Shown here: positions 44,100-56,034 of the stretch, in pieces
Numbering within the stretch: position 1 is the first letter of the stretch
How the letters are laid out: each line of letters begins with the position of its first letter
Source: Polaromonas eurypsychrophila
GTDB lineage: Bacteria; Pseudomonadota; Gammaproteobacteria; Burkholderiales; Burkholderiaceae_C
Assembly: GCF_014641715.1 (NCBI RefSeq)
Contig: NZ_BMIG01000013.1
Coordinates: 1-64,000 of the forward strand
Length of the DNA: 64,000 nucleotides
Direction: 5' to 3'
Notes under the pieces: model-generated
Told to the model about the DNA's origin: nothing
Databases searched by the model: none
What the model saw: only the letters and a program-made list of their open reading frames with translations
Made by a program: the position numbers and the translations under genes

Positions 44100-44104
44100 G
44101 CTCT

Positions 44105-44165
44105 TATCGCTACACTTTTGATAGCTGCCTGCGCCTACCCGCTATGGGCTGGAGGCTGATTTGAC
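44105..44165. repeat. interspersed repeat copy (intergenic)
   Basis: Reads gctacacttttgatagctg, cctgcgcctacccgctatgg and gctggaggctgattt, a typical copy. It lies between the convergent kinase gene and dnaE2. Confidence 0.65.
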
Positions 44166-44190
44166 GCTCAAATCGCACCCATGGCACGGA

Positions 44191-47397
<3,207 letters not shown>

Positions 47398-47401
47398 CGC
47401 G

Positions 47402-48820
47402 TCAGGCAAAAAAGCCGTGAAGAAACCAGGCCCGCCGCGGCCCGGCTCCGGAGCTGTTCAGCGCCAGGCGTTCGCTGTAAATCCACAGCAAGCCGGCCTG
47501 CTGGCTGCGGTAGATGAAGTAGTCGCGGATGGCCGGCGGCTTGGAAGGCAAATCAGGCATCAACCAGCCGCTGGCTTCCAGCCGCTGCGGACCGGCCAGC
47601 CGCACCAGCTTGCCCTGGTACACCGGGCTGTTGCCCGCGACGGCCAGCATCAACGCTTGGGGCAACAGCCAGCTCGGGTACAGCGCCTCGGTCCTGGTGA
47701 CGGGTATTGCCGAAATTTTCAAGTCTTTTTTGCCTCTGGCCCTTTCCAGGTTTGCGCTGGCAGCTATCGATTTGAGAGCGCCCTGGGCCGGCACCCAGCG
47801 CTGCATGTGTTCGGGCCGGTGGTCAGCCACAGGCTGCCAGGCCTGCACCTGCGCCTCGCCCAGGCGCGCGCTCAGGCGCTCGATCAGTTCAAGCGCACTG
47901 TCGCCCTGCTTGCGCTCCGCCATCAAAAGGCTGGCGGTGGCGGCAGCCGCATCGGCCAGCGGCTCGGTCACCAGCGACTGCAGGCTCAGGGAATGCACTG
48001 GCGCCGGCAATTTGTGCTGCGCCAGCTGTTCGGCGACCAGCCGCGCCACGTGGCGCAGATCCTGCGCGGGCTGGGCCGTGCGCACTTCCAGCTCGCCGAT
48101 AGGCGGTACATCCCTGCGCTTGTCCAGGTGCCAGGTCAGTCTGAGCGCGCTCAGGCCGCTCTGCCGGCCCAACAGCCAGGCCTGCAACCGGGCCAGCAGG
48201 CGCAGGGCGCCGGCCATCAGCGCCGGGGCATGGATGACCAGCGCGTCGAGTTCGATTTTTTCTTCGAAGTGTTCGGGCAACACCAGCCATTTGTACTCGT
48301 CGGCGACCGTACCACGCGCGCGGTCCAGCGCTTCGAGCAACTCCGCGCCGAAACGCCGGGCCACACCACCCCGCGGCAGGCGCAGCAGGTCGTCCCAGGT
48401 GCGGCAGCCGATGCGTTCGAGCACGCCCAGGTGCGGGCGCGCCGCGCTGAGGCTATGCATGGGCAAGTCGGCCACGCGCTGCTGCGGCCCGGCGCCCTGC
48501 CCGGCCTTCATGCGCAGGCGTGCCATTGCTATCAAAGAAGTAGCGCCTTGCGACCGCCGGACAAGGGCTGAGCAATGATTCGATTCAAAAAAAGCAAGCA
48601 GGCGCTGTTCTAGCTGCTGCATCAGCCGCGCCAGACCACCGAACAGGCGCAGGCTTGCGGTCACGTCCATCAACACCGCTTCGTCGAGCAGCGCCACGCG
48701 CGGCGTGAAGCCCAGAGCCATGCTGGCCACCGCACGCTGCGCGTCTGCCTCGTCCAGCATCCCGATGCCGGGCTCAGTGGGGATCGAGGTGTGCAATGCG
48801 ATCCAGCAACGCATGGACAT
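47402..48820 (-). CDS. imuB: ImuB, Y-family polymerase-like protein of the mutasome
   Basis: A 472-residue Y-family homologue. N-terminal MRCWIALHTSIPTEP through a DinB-like palm without the full set of catalytic acids, thumb with RLPRGGVARRFG, little-finger region and the ImuB-specific C-terminus. It is a non-catalytic hub joining ImuA and DnaE2 to the beta clamp. It starts inside the imuA end (47-base overlap; ATG 48820 or 48814) and ends at the dnaE2 start. Two interspersed-repeat copies are translated within it at 47727-47785 and 48525-48590, giving inserts such as KSIAASANLERARGKKDLK. Confidence 0.9.
   Translation of the reverse strand: MSMRCWIALHTSIPTEPGIGMLDEADAQRAVASMALGFTPRVALLDEAVLMDVTASLRLFGGLARLMQQLEQRLLAFFESNHCSALVRRSQGATSLIAMARLRMKAGQGAGPQQRVADLPMHSLSAARPHLGVLERIGCRTWDDLLRLPRGGVARRFGAELLEALDRARGTVADEYKWLVLPEHFEEKIELDALVIHAPALMAGALRLLARLQAWLLGRQSGLSALRLTWHLDKRRDVPPIGELEVRTAQPAQDLRHVARLVAEQLAQHKLPAPVHSLSLQSLVTEPLADAAAATASLLMAERKQGDSALELIERLSARLGEAQVQAWQPVADHRPEHMQRWVPAQGALKSIAASANLERARGKKDLKISAIPVTRTEALYPSWLLPQALMLAVAGNSPVYQGKLVRLAGPQRLEASGWLMPDLPSKPPAIRDYFIYRSQQAGLLWIYSERLALNSSGAGPRRAWFLHGFFA
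47727..47785 (-). repeat. interspersed repeat copy translated inside imuB
   Basis: On the minus strand it reads tctcaaatcgatagctg, ccagcgcaaacctggaaagg and gccagaggcaaaaaagactt, a near-consensus copy. The reading frame stays open across it. Confidence 0.7.
48525..48590 (-). repeat. interspersed repeat copy translated inside imuB (second)
   Basis: On the plus strand it reads gctatcaaagaagtagcgc, cttgcgaccgccggacaaggg and ctgagcaatgattcgattc. The minus strand encodes FESNHCSALVRRSQGATSL in frame. It has the head and the GGACAAGGGCT body typical of the family. Confidence 0.6.
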
Positions 48821-49595
48821 TTGCCTGTAGAAAAAGTGGCGAGGTTTCTTCCCGCTTGAGGCGGGCGCGCTCGCGGCTGGCCGCCAGCAGCGCCGTGAGC
48901 CGGGCCGGCCGAGTTTCCAGCAACAGTGGCGCGCTCAGTGGCGGGCCGCGCCGCTTGAGCACATGCACCCGCAGGTTGCCGCCCTCCTGGTTCACGCCTT
49001 CAAGCAGCAGGCGCAGTGGCGCGGGCGAGGACTCCTGCTGCGCGCGCGGCGGCCTGAAGACAAACAGCAGCTTGTTGTGCGCATGCGCGGCGATCTGCAG
49101 GCGGCGCAAATGCGCGCTGCGTACATCGGGCAGCCAGGCCAGCACGGCCGCCACGTCGGCGCATTGCAGCGCCTCGCGGGTGGCCCACAGCAGCGCCGGA
49201 GCGTCGCCCTGCGCCGACTGCACACTCAGCAGGCGCGACATGTCGAGCTGGCGTGCCCCCAGCGCCGGACCAAAGGGCTGGCACGGCGCGCCCGCCAGCA
49301 CCAGCAGCTTGCCTGGCGCCGTCGCCTGCAGGCCAGCCAGGGCCGGTGCGACCAGCCCCCACTCGTGCTGGCCGACCTGCGCCTGCAGCACCTCGACCAG
49401 CGCGCCCTGCGGCCAGCCGCCGCCGGGCAGCACCACATTCAGGGCGGTGTAACCGGTGTCCAGCGCCTGCAGGCAACTGCCGCCCAACTCGCCGGCGCGC
49501 CAGACGCCGGGTCCCCACGAAAGCTCCGCAGGCATGGCGCGCACTCCGCCCGGGGAACAGGCCAGGCTGGTGACGGCAGGTAAAAATTCGGGCAT
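48774..49595 (-). CDS. imuA: ImuA (RecA-like accessory protein of the mutasome)
   Basis: A 273-residue RecA-fold protein: LNVVLPGGGWPQGALVEVLQ (divergent P-loop zone), LLVLAGAPCQPFGPALGA, LLWATREALQCADVAAVLAW, and a C-terminus that ends within imuB. It binds ImuB and supports DnaE2 translesion synthesis. I chose ATG 49595 because the alternative upstream ATG at 49613 lies in the LexA box, which must be outside the coding region. It heads the SOS-controlled cassette imuA-imuB-dnaE2. Confidence 0.88.
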   Translation of the reverse strand: MPEFLPAVTSLACSPGGVRAMPAELSWGPGVWRAGELGGSCLQALDTGYTALNVVLPGGGWPQGALVEVLQAQVGQHEWGLVAPALAGLQATAPGKLLVLAGAPCQPFGPALGARQLDMSRLLSVQSAQGDAPALLWATREALQCADVAAVLAWLPDVRSAHLRRLQIAAHAHNKLLFVFRPPRAQQESSPAPLRLLLEGVNQEGGNLRVHVLKRRGPPLSAPLLLETRPARLTALLAASRERARLKREETSPLFLQANVHALLDRIAHLDPH

Positions 49596-49612
49596 GGAAA
49601 AAGGCGGCAACA

Positions 49613-49632
49613 TACTGTTTATATGTACAGTA
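49613..49632. promoter_or_regulatory. LexA (SOS) box
   Basis: TACTGT-TTATATGT-ACAGTA, a near-perfect E. coli-type LexA site (CTGT-N8-ACAG). It lies 17 bases upstream of the chosen imuA start and 52 bases before the divergent lipoprotein gene at 49685. LexA control of imuA-imuB-dnaE2 is known in other proteobacteria. Confidence 0.9.
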
Positions 49633-49684
49633 TTACACCTTTTCCAGCAAAGGCAGAAAATCAATTTTTTTGGAGTCACACACA

Positions 49685-50098
49685 ATGAAAATTGCGCCTC
49701 GGCGGGTTGGCGGCATCGCTGCCTTGTTGCTGGCTGCGGCTTGCTCCAAAAATCCTGACACGGCCGCAGCCTACCCGCCGGCAGGCCCGCCATCCAATGT
49801 CAAGCCAGGCTTCATCAACAAGGTGTGGGAGGTCAACCTCTCGACGGGCGTGGCACCTGGCATGCTGTACGCGTTTTTGTCCGACGGCACACTGGTGATC
49901 ACTTCACCCAACAGCAAGGCTGCCTTCGGCGCCTGGACTTACAGAAACGGCATGCTGACGATGATTGAGGGCTCGCAGGAGTACAAAACCGACATTCTCA
50001 ATCTGAGCCATGATGAGTTGCGGCTGCGCAGCCACAACCCTGGCGGCAGCCTTGAAATTGTGCTGGTGCCGGCGCGGGTGGCACCGCTGCCACCCTGA
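49685..50098 (+). CDS. small lipoprotein divergent from imuA
   Basis: A 137-residue protein with a lipoprotein signal (GGIAALLLAAAC, lipid Cys at about residue 20). The mature part (about 45-137) is a compact beta-rich region (VWEVNLSTGVAPGMLYAF, LVITSPNSKAAFGAWTYRNG) resembling small lipocalin-like or META-like domains. GGAG is 10 bases before the ATG. Its promoter region contains the LexA box, so it could be damage-inducible. Function unknown. Confidence 0.7.
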   Translation: MKIAPRRVGGIAALLLAAACSKNPDTAAAYPPAGPPSNVKPGFINKVWEVNLSTGVAPGMLYAFLSDGTLVITSPNSKAAFGAWTYRNGMLTMIEGSQEYKTDILNLSHDELRLRSHNPGGSLEIVLVPARVAPLPP

Positions 50099-50104
50099 GC
50101 TCCA

Positions 50105-50629
50105 TCAACCTGGCTTGCGCCCTGTCTCTCGCGTGGGGATCAGCAGCAGGGCCAGCATCACCAGCGCGATGCCGGCAAAACACAGAAACGACCAGTTGGC
50201 AATCGACAGGCTCAGGAAGGTCCAGTCGATCTTGGTGCAGTCGCCGCTGCCCTTGAAGATCATCGGAATCACGCGCTGTAGCGGAAACATCTCGATCATT
50301 CCGTAAAAATCGCGGCCGCAGGAAGCCTCTTCGGGCGGGTACCACTGCAGGAAACTCTGGCGCGCCGCCACAAAGGCGCCGAAGCCGGCCAGCAGCAGCG
50401 TCACTGCCGAGCCCGTCATGCGCAAACCTTTTTTATTCGCCAAGGCCGTGATGCCGGAAACAATCGCCACTAGCGCCAGCGCATAACGCTGCACGATGCA
50501 CATGGGGCACGGCTCCAGCCCGACGACATGCTGCAGGTACAAACCAAAAGCCAGCATGGCCACACAGGCCACCGATACCAGCGCCAGCACACGGCGCGGC
50601 GCGGCTTCGAAATACGTCAACAACATCAC
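50105..50629 (-). CDS. dsbB: disulfide bond formation protein DsbB
   Basis: A 174-residue four-helix inner-membrane protein. First redox pair CPMC (in GLEPCPMCIVQRY) and second pair Cys at EEASCGRDF and GSGDCTKID. It reoxidises DsbA and passes electrons to quinone. ATG 50629 or 50626. Convergent with the lipoprotein gene at 49685. Confidence 0.93.
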   Translation of the reverse strand: MMLLTYFEAAPRRVLALVSVACVAMLAFGLYLQHVVGLEPCPMCIVQRYALALVAIVSGITALANKKGLRMTGSAVTLLLAGFGAFVAARQSFLQWYPPEEASCGRDFYGMIEMFPLQRVIPMIFKGSGDCTKIDWTFLSLSIANWSFLCFAGIALVMLALLLIPTRETGRKPG

Positions 50630-50742
50630 GGTCCTTTAAATCTCAATGTGGCAAATGTCCGATGTTCGTGAGTTTAGGCGCTGATAAGTTCCCTGCCGGC
50701 AAAAGAGCCCCGGCTCGGGCAAGCGTTCGCTGTCTGCTGAAA

Positions 50743-50780
50743 CAAAAAGTGCCGCCACGGAAAAATCCGTGCGGCACCTT
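50743..50780 (-). terminator. intrinsic terminator of the repeat-rich lipoprotein gene
   Basis: On the minus strand GGTGCCGC-A-CGGA, a TTTT loop, then TCCG-TG-GCGGCAC and TTTTTG. It lies about 20 bases after the stop of the 50801-51073 gene. Confidence 0.85.
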
Positions 50781-50800
50781 GAACGAACACAGGATGGGAT

Positions 50801-51073
50801 TTACTTGGCCGGCGTCACCGTCACAGTGGGCACTTCGATTTTTTTCTCTTCCACCTTGACGGTAGGAACAGCCACGGTTTTTTCGGTCGTGCCGACTTTG
50901 ACGTCCGGTGTCTTGACGTCGTACTTGGGCAGCGTGATGTCACCCTCCTGGGTCTTGGTGACTTCAACTTTAGGCACAGTGATGTTGCCTTCCTGGGTTT
51001 TTTTGACATCGCAAGCGCTCAGGCCCAATGCACTGACAGAAACAAGTGCGACAGCGAAGGTGTTTTTCAGCAT
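50801..51073 (-). CDS. small repeat-rich lipoprotein
   Basis: A 90-residue protein with a lipoprotein signal (LVSVSALGLSAC, lipid Cys about 21). The mature part is a set of short Val/Pro/Thr repeats: KTQEGNITVPKVEV, KTQEGDITLPKYDV, then KTPDVKV, AVPTVKV and EVPTVTV. Alternating hydrophobic residues suggest extended beta structure on the periplasmic side. It has its own terminator. No enzymatic motif; function unknown. Confidence 0.65.
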   Translation of the reverse strand: MLKNTFAVALVSVSALGLSACDVKKTQEGNITVPKVEVTKTQEGDITLPKYDVKTPDVKVGTTEKTVAVPTVKVEEKKIEVPTVTVTPAK

Positions 51074-51236
51074 ATGGGAACTCCCGTAAAAAATGTTGAT
51101 TTGAGAAATTAAGAGCCTGATTCACCAGTGAAAAGCCTGTTGAAGCAGCAACTTTGAAGAAATTTTCCCTGCGGATCAACGCCCGGTTTGTAGGCCTCTT
51201 CCTAAGTCCATGTGAGCAGAGTCTTTTCTCCCCCCC

Positions 51237-52322
51237 TCAAATCCCCTGCCCCGCATCCACAAACACCCGCGCGTGGCGCGGGCTCAAGACCAGCAGGTCG
51301 CCTTCGCGCAGGCCCATGTCGCGGTACTGCTGCGACGGAATTTGTGCTTCGATCAGGGGATCGGCCTGGCCGCTGTCTTCTGAAGGGATCAGTTCCAGCC
51401 TGGCAATCGGTCCGATCACGATCGCGCGGCTCAGTTGCGCGGCAATGCCTTCGGCGCCGGGAGAATAACGCTGGACGTCGAAGTCGTGCGGGCGCACATA
51501 GGCAAAGGCTTTCGCATTTTGCGCAGCGCTGTGTTCGGGTGAATCCAGCCGCATGCCTTCGAGCTGGATCTTGCCTTCATGCGCGCGACCCTGGAACAGA
51601 TTGACATCGCCGAGAAAGCCATACACAAAGGGGCTGGCCGGGTGGTCCCAGACCTGTTGCGGCGAGCCGATCTGCTCGACCTTTCCCTGGTTCATCAGCA
51701 CCACACGGTCGGCGACTTCGAGCGCCTCTTCCTGGTCGTGCGTGACAAAAATGCTGGTGACATGAAGGTCGTCGTGCAGGCGGCGCAGCCAGCGGCGCAA
51801 CTCCTTGCGCACCTTGGCGTCCAGCGCGCCGAAAGGCTCGTCCAGCAGCAGCACCTTGGGCTCGACCGCCAGCGCGCGTGCCAGCGCAATCCGCTGGCGC
51901 TGACCGCCCGAGAGCTGTGAGGGAAAGCGGTCGGCCAGCCAGTCAAGCTGCACCAGGCCCAGCAACTCGTGTACCTTTCGTTTGATCTCGGCCTCGCTCG
52001 GGCGCAGACCGCGCGGTTTGACGCGCAGGCCGAAGGCGACGTTTTCAAACACCGTCATGTGGCGGAACAAGGCGTAATGCTGAAACACAAAGCCGACCTG
52101 GCGCTCGCGCACATGCACATCGGTGGTATCTTCCCCGCTGAACAAAATGCTGCCCTGATCGGCCGTTTCCAGTCCGGCGATGATGCGCAGCAAGGTGGTT
52201 TTGCCGCAGCCCGAAGGGCCGAGCAAGGCGACCAGTTCGCCGGACTCGATGTCCAGGCTCACGTCGCCGAGCGCCTGGAAGTTGCCGAAGTGTTTGCTGA
52301 TGTTGCGGATTTCAATACTCAT
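51237..52322 (-). CDS. cysA: sulfate/thiosulfate ABC transporter ATP-binding protein CysA
   Basis: A 361-residue ATPase: Walker [17 protein letters not shown], signature [16 protein letters not shown], Walker [16 protein letters not shown]-loop [14 protein letters not shown], and a C-terminal regulatory OB-like domain (about 240-361). It powers sulfate import with CysT, CysW and Sbp. Last gene of the operon, 21 bases after cysW. Confidence 0.93.
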   Translation of the reverse strand: MSIEIRNISKHFGNFQALGDVSLDIESGELVALLGPSGCGKTTLLRIIAGLETADQGSILFSGEDTTDVHVRERQVGFVFQHYALFRHMTVFENVAFGLRVKPRGLRPSEAEIKRKVHELLGLVQLDWLADRFPSQLSGGQRQRIALARALAVEPKVLLLDEPFGALDAKVRKELRRWLRRLHDDLHVTSIFVTHDQEEALEVADRVVLMNQGKVEQIGSPQQVWDHPASPFVYGFLGDVNLFQGRAHEGKIQLEGMRLDSPEHSAAQNAKAFAYVRPHDFDVQRYSPGAEGIAAQLSRAIVIGPIARLELIPSEDSGQADPLIEAQIPSQQYRDMGLREGDLLVLSPRHARVFVDAGQGI

Positions 52323-52343
52323 GAGGGTTCTCGTTTCTTGTGT

Positions 52344-53324
52344 TCAGGTCGCGCCGGCGGTGGCGGCGGCTGGCGGCCGTTCGGGTGGCAGCTCGGCGGC
52401 GGCTTTGAGCTCCTGCTCGGCGCGCCATTCAGCCACCGACTTGATCAGCAGCGTCACCAGGGCCAGCAAGGCCAGCAGCGAGGCCACCGCAAAAGCAGCC
52501 ACCGACTGGTATTCGTTGTACAAAATTTCCACATGCAGCGGCAAGGTGTTGGTCTGCCCGCGGATGTGGCCGGACACCACCGACACCGCGCCGAACTCGC
52601 CCATGGCCCGCGCATTGGTCAGAATCACGCCATACAGCAGGCCCCACTTAATGTTGGGCAGGGTCACATGCCAGAAGGTCTGCCAGCCGGTGGCGCCCAG
52701 CACAATCGCGGCCTGCTCTTCCTCGCTGCCCTGGGCCTGCATCAACGGGATCAGCTCGCGCGCGATGAAGGGAAAGGTCACGAACACGGTGGCCAGCACA
52801 ATGCCTGGCACCGCAAAAATCACCTTGATGTCGTTGGCTGCCAGCCAGGGGCCGAACCAGCCCTGGGCGCCGAAAACCAGCACATACATCAGTCCCGCCA
52901 CCACCGGCGAGACCGAAAACGGCAGGTCCACCAGGGTCGTCAAAAACGATTTTCCGCGGAACTCGTACTTTGCGATCGCCCAGGCGGCCGAGACGCCGAA
53001 CACCAGGTTTAGCGGAACGGCAATCGCGGCGGCAATCAGCGTGAGCTGGATGGCGGACCAGGCGTCGGGTTCCTTCAAGGCGGCAAGGTAGGCGCCAAAG
53101 CCCTTGCGCAGCGCTTCGGTGAACACGGCGGCCAGCGGCAGCACCAGAAACAGCAACACAAAGACCAGCGCAACGGTGATCAGGGTGTAGCGCACCCACG
53201 GCGACTCGGTGGTGCTCGCGCGAGCAGCTGCCGTGCGCCGCGAAGGGCCGCCCCGAGCAAGCACAGCCCCCTCGGGGGGCAGGGAGGACACGCCAGTGCC
53301 GAGCGTGGGGGTCGGTGGGGTCAT
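52344..53324 (-). CDS. cysW: sulfate ABC transporter permease CysW
   Basis: A 326-residue inner-membrane permease with about six helices. Motif [23 protein letters not shown] is the EAA loop that contacts CysA. The first 35 residues ([20 protein letters not shown] region) are longer than in E. coli CysW (about 291) and are encoded by a GC-rich interspersed repeat at 53218-53312. It overlaps the cysT stop by 4 bases (ATGA), which supports the ATG at 53324. Confidence 0.9.
   Translation of the reverse strand: MTPPTPTLGTGVSSLPPEGAVLARGGPSRRTAAARASTTESPWVRYTLITVALVFVLLFLVLPLAAVFTEALRKGFGAYLAALKEPDAWSAIQLTLIAAAIAVPLNLVFGVSAAWAIAKYEFRGKSFLTTLVDLPFSVSPVVAGLMYVLVFGAQGWFGPWLAANDIKVIFAVPGIVLATVFVTFPFIARELIPLMQAQGSEEEQAAIVLGATGWQTFWHVTLPNIKWGLLYGVILTNARAMGEFGAVSVVSGHIRGQTNTLPLHVEILYNEYQSVAAFAVASLLALLALVTLLIKSVAEWRAEQELKAAAELPPERPPAAATAGAT
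53218..53312. repeat. GC-rich interspersed repeat forming the CysW N-terminus
   Basis: Contains ccgccccgagcaagcac, the palindrome GCCCCCTCGGGGGGC (53266-53280) and gccgagcgtggggg. I know similar C/G-run elements from Comamonadaceae genomes, usually between genes. Here it is in frame and translated. Confidence 0.6.
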
Positions 53325-54196
53325 GCGGGTGCTCCCGCATTACGCCGCTGCCAGGCCTGCAGGCCATTGATGACCAACAGCAGCACAAAGGAAATCACCA
53401 GCATCACCACGGCCACCGCGGTGGCGCCGGCGTAGTCGTATTGCTCCAGCTTGCCGATGATGATCAGAGGCGTGATTTCGGAGATCATGGGCATGTTGCC
53501 AGCGATAAAAATAACCGAACCGTATTCACCGATGGCACGCGCAAAGGCCATGGCAAAGCCGGTCAGCAGCGCCGGCGTGATGTGCGGCAGGATTACCTTG
53601 GTGAAAATTTGCAGACGGGTCGCGCCGAGAGAAGTCGCGGCTTCTTCGAGCTCTTTCTCCGCGTCTTCCAGCACCGGCTGCACCGTGCGCACCACAAACG
53701 GCAGGCCGATGAAGATCAGGGCGATCACCACGCCGGCCGGCGTGAAGGCCAGCTTGATGCCCAGGGGTTCGAGGTACTGGCCGATCCAGCCGTTGCCGGC
53801 CAGGATGGCGGTCAGCGAGATGCCAGCCACCGCAGTCGGCAACGCAAACGGCAAATCAACCAGTGCATCAACGATTTTTTTGCCCGGAAATTTGTAGCGC
53901 ACCAGCACCCAGGCCAGCAGCAAACCAAACACCAGGTTGACCACCGCGGCGAACAGCGAAGCGCCAAAGGTCAGGCGGTAGGACGCCATGACACGCGGCG
54001 AGGTCACCGCCGTCACGAATTGATCCCATGTCAGCGAGAAGGTCTTGAACAGCAGCGCCGACAGCGGGATCAGCACGATGATGCTGAGGTAGAACAGCGT
54101 GTAGCCCAGCGTGAGGCCAAAGCCCGGCAGCACCTTTTTCGAGGTACGCCGGACCGGCACCGCAGCAAGCGGCGCCGCTGAAACAATTGCGGCCAT
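53321..54196 (-). CDS. cysT: sulfate ABC transporter permease CysT (CysU)
   Basis: A 291-residue inner-membrane permease: [20 protein letters not shown] first helix, then the EAA loop ([20 protein letters not shown]) and a C-terminal helix. It pairs with CysW as the sulfate channel. It begins 3 bases after the sbp stop and overlaps cysW by 4 bases. Confidence 0.92.
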   Translation of the reverse strand: MAAIVSAAPLAAVPVRRTSKKVLPGFGLTLGYTLFYLSIIVLIPLSALLFKTFSLTWDQFVTAVTSPRVMASYRLTFGASLFAAVVNLVFGLLLAWVLVRYKFPGKKIVDALVDLPFALPTAVAGISLTAILAGNGWIGQYLEPLGIKLAFTPAGVVIALIFIGLPFVVRTVQPVLEDAEKELEEAATSLGATRLQIFTKVILPHITPALLTGFAMAFARAIGEYGSVIFIAGNMPMISEITPLIIIGKLEQYDYAGATAVAVVMLVISFVLLLVINGLQAWQRRNAGAPA

Positions 54197-54199
54197 GTT

Positions 54200-55192
54200 T
54201 TAACGAACGGTGTAGAGCTTGTCGAACTGGCCGCCGTCGTTGAAGTGAATCTTCTGCGCTTCACCGAGCGAGCCGAAATAGTCCTTGACCGTAAAGAGCT
54301 GTACCGGCTTGAAGACGTTCGAGTACTTTTTGAGCACAGCCGGCGAACGCGGACGGATCGCATGTTTGGCCGCAATTTCCTGGCCTTCGTCCGAATACAG
54401 GTAGTTCAGGTAGGCCTTGGCGAGCTCGCCTGAGCCCTTCTTGGCGGCAGTGCGTTCGACCACGGCGACCGGATTTTCAGCCACGATACTGGCCGACGGA
54501 TACACCGCATCGACCTTGCCTTCACCGAATTCGCGGTTTACTGACAGGACTTCCGATTCAAAGGTGATCAGCACATCACCGGTGTTGCGCTGCAAAAAGA
54601 TGGAGGTCGCGTCGCGGCCACCCTTGGCCAGGATGGGAACATTTTTGTAGAGCTTGCCTACAAATTCTGCGGCCTGCGCATCGCTGCCACCGCTTTTGCG
54701 CACCGAACCCCAGGCCGCCAGGTAGGCCATGCGTCCGTTGCCGCCAGTCTTGGGGTTGACCACAATCACCTGCACACCGGGCTTGACGAGGTCGGCCCAG
54801 TCCTTGATGCCCTTGGGGTTGCCGTTGCGCACCAGGAACACCATGGTCGAGGTGGTGGGCGATGCGTCGTTGGGGAAGCGTTTGGTCCAGTCGTTGGCCA
54901 CCAGGCCCTTCTCGGCCAGGAACTCGATGTCGGTGGTGGTGTTCATGGTCACCACGTCGGCATCCAAACCGTCGGCTACCGATCGCGCCACCGCGCTGGA
55001 GCCTGCATGCGACTGGTCGATCTTGATGTCCTTGCCGGTGGTCTTCTTGTAGTTGGCGATGAAGGCCGCGTTGTAGTCCTTGTAGAACTCGCGCGCCACG
55101 TCATACGAGCCATTGAGCAAGGTTTGGGCGGAGGCCAGGCCGCCGCTGGCCAGAGCGATGAAAGCGAGGGCGAGTTTGATTTTGGTGGTCAT
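54200..55192 (-). CDS. sbp: sulfate-binding protein Sbp
   Basis: A 330-residue periplasmic binding protein. Signal peptide about 1-22 (GGLASAQ), then LLNGSYDVAREFYKDYNAAF, QSHAGSSAVARSVADGLDAD, and VVNPKTGGNGRMAYLAAWGS, all standard in sulfate/thiosulfate receptors. ATG 55192 overlaps by 4 bases the end of the hydrolase gene upstream, so sbp is translationally coupled to it. Confidence 0.92.
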   Translation of the reverse strand: MTTKIKLALAFIALASGGLASAQTLLNGSYDVAREFYKDYNAAFIANYKKTTGKDIKIDQSHAGSSAVARSVADGLDADVVTMNTTTDIEFLAEKGLVANDWTKRFPNDASPTTSTMVFLVRNGNPKGIKDWADLVKPGVQVIVVNPKTGGNGRMAYLAAWGSVRKSGGSDAQAAEFVGKLYKNVPILAKGGRDATSIFLQRNTGDVLITFESEVLSVNREFGEGKVDAVYPSASIVAENPVAVVERTAAKKGSGELAKAYLNYLYSDEGQEIAAKHAIRPRSPAVLKKYSNVFKPVQLFTVKDYFGSLGEAQKIHFNDGGQFDKLYTVR

Positions 55193-55770
55193 ACAGTTTC
55201 CAGGGGAACAGGGGGAGAAAAAAAAGGGGAATGCAGGCGGGAGGCGACATCCAGGTCACCGGCCAGCGACTGCAACAGGGCCACGCCCAGCGGCCATTCG
55301 CCGTGGCCCGATTCGATATTGATGTGGCCACCGTCCTGGATGCGCACGAACTCGCTGCCCCAGGCCCGCGCATACGCCCCCGCCAGACGCACCGGGCAAC
55401 AGGGGTCGTTGCTGCTGGCCACCAGCACGCTGCGGTAAGGCAGCTTCTGATAGGGCACGGGCGCAAAGTCGCACAGGATGGAGCGCCGTTCGGGGTCGGC
55501 CGGCGCGACCAGCAAGGCGCCATGAACCGCGGCGCTGGCCTCGACCGGCAGATGCGCGGTGGCGATGCAGCCCAGGCTGTGCGCCACGATGACCACCGGC
55601 TCACGCTGCAACAGGATGGTCTGCGCCAGTGTGGCGACCCAGGCCTTGCGGCTGGGCGTGATCCAGTCTTCTTGCTTGACGCGCACGGGATTGTCCAGCC
55701 GCCCGGCCCACAGGCTTTGCCAGTGGCCGGGGCCAGAGTCGCGCCAGCCGGGAACGATGATGAAACGCAC
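55189..55770 (-). CDS. RBBP9/YdeN-type alpha/beta hydrolase
   Basis: A 193-residue serine hydrolase: FIIVPGWRDSGPGHWQSLW (oxyanion region), nucleophile in VIVAHSLGCIA, Asp in SNDPCCPV and His in IQDGGHINIESGHG. Length and motifs match the RBBP9/YdeN family of small esterases. It is the first gene of the sulfate operon here and overlaps sbp by 4 bases. A role in releasing sulfur from organic esters is only a guess from position. Confidence 0.88.
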   Translation of the reverse strand: MRFIIVPGWRDSGPGHWQSLWAGRLDNPVRVKQEDWITPSRKAWVATLAQTILLQREPVVIVAHSLGCIATAHLPVEASAAVHGALLVAPADPERRSILCDFAPVPYQKLPYRSVLVASSNDPCCPVRLAGAYARAWGSEFVRIQDGGHINIESGHGEWPLGVALLQSLAGDLDVASRLHSPFFSPPVPLETV

Positions 55771-55964
55771 TTTGCCGACCGATCTTCAAGGCCGGGGCGA
55801 GTTATTGCTGGATGAGAGGCTTTTCATGGTGACTCCTGTGCATGCATATTCGAAAAATGCATTTTGGGGAGTCATCGTTAAAACTCAAAAGAATATATCG
55901 TTCTAAATTTATGCTCTACAGCGCATATAGCCAAAACACGGGCTGAGTTTGGCGCGATTGATGG

Positions 55965-56022
55965 GAAGAATTGGCATCCAGCCCAACCCAGACGGGCGCA
56001 ATCAGCTCATGAATTGATAGCA
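55965..56022. repeat. interspersed repeat copy (intergenic, reverse orientation)
   Basis: Reverse reading: gctatcaattcatgagctg, attgcgcccgtctgggttgg and gctggatgccaattcttccc. It lies between the sulfate operon promoter and the NTF2-like gene. The AT-rich stretch 55850-55920 just left of it is the likely promoter of the hydrolase-sbp operon. Confidence 0.6.
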
Positions 56023-56034
56023 AATCAGAAGCAT

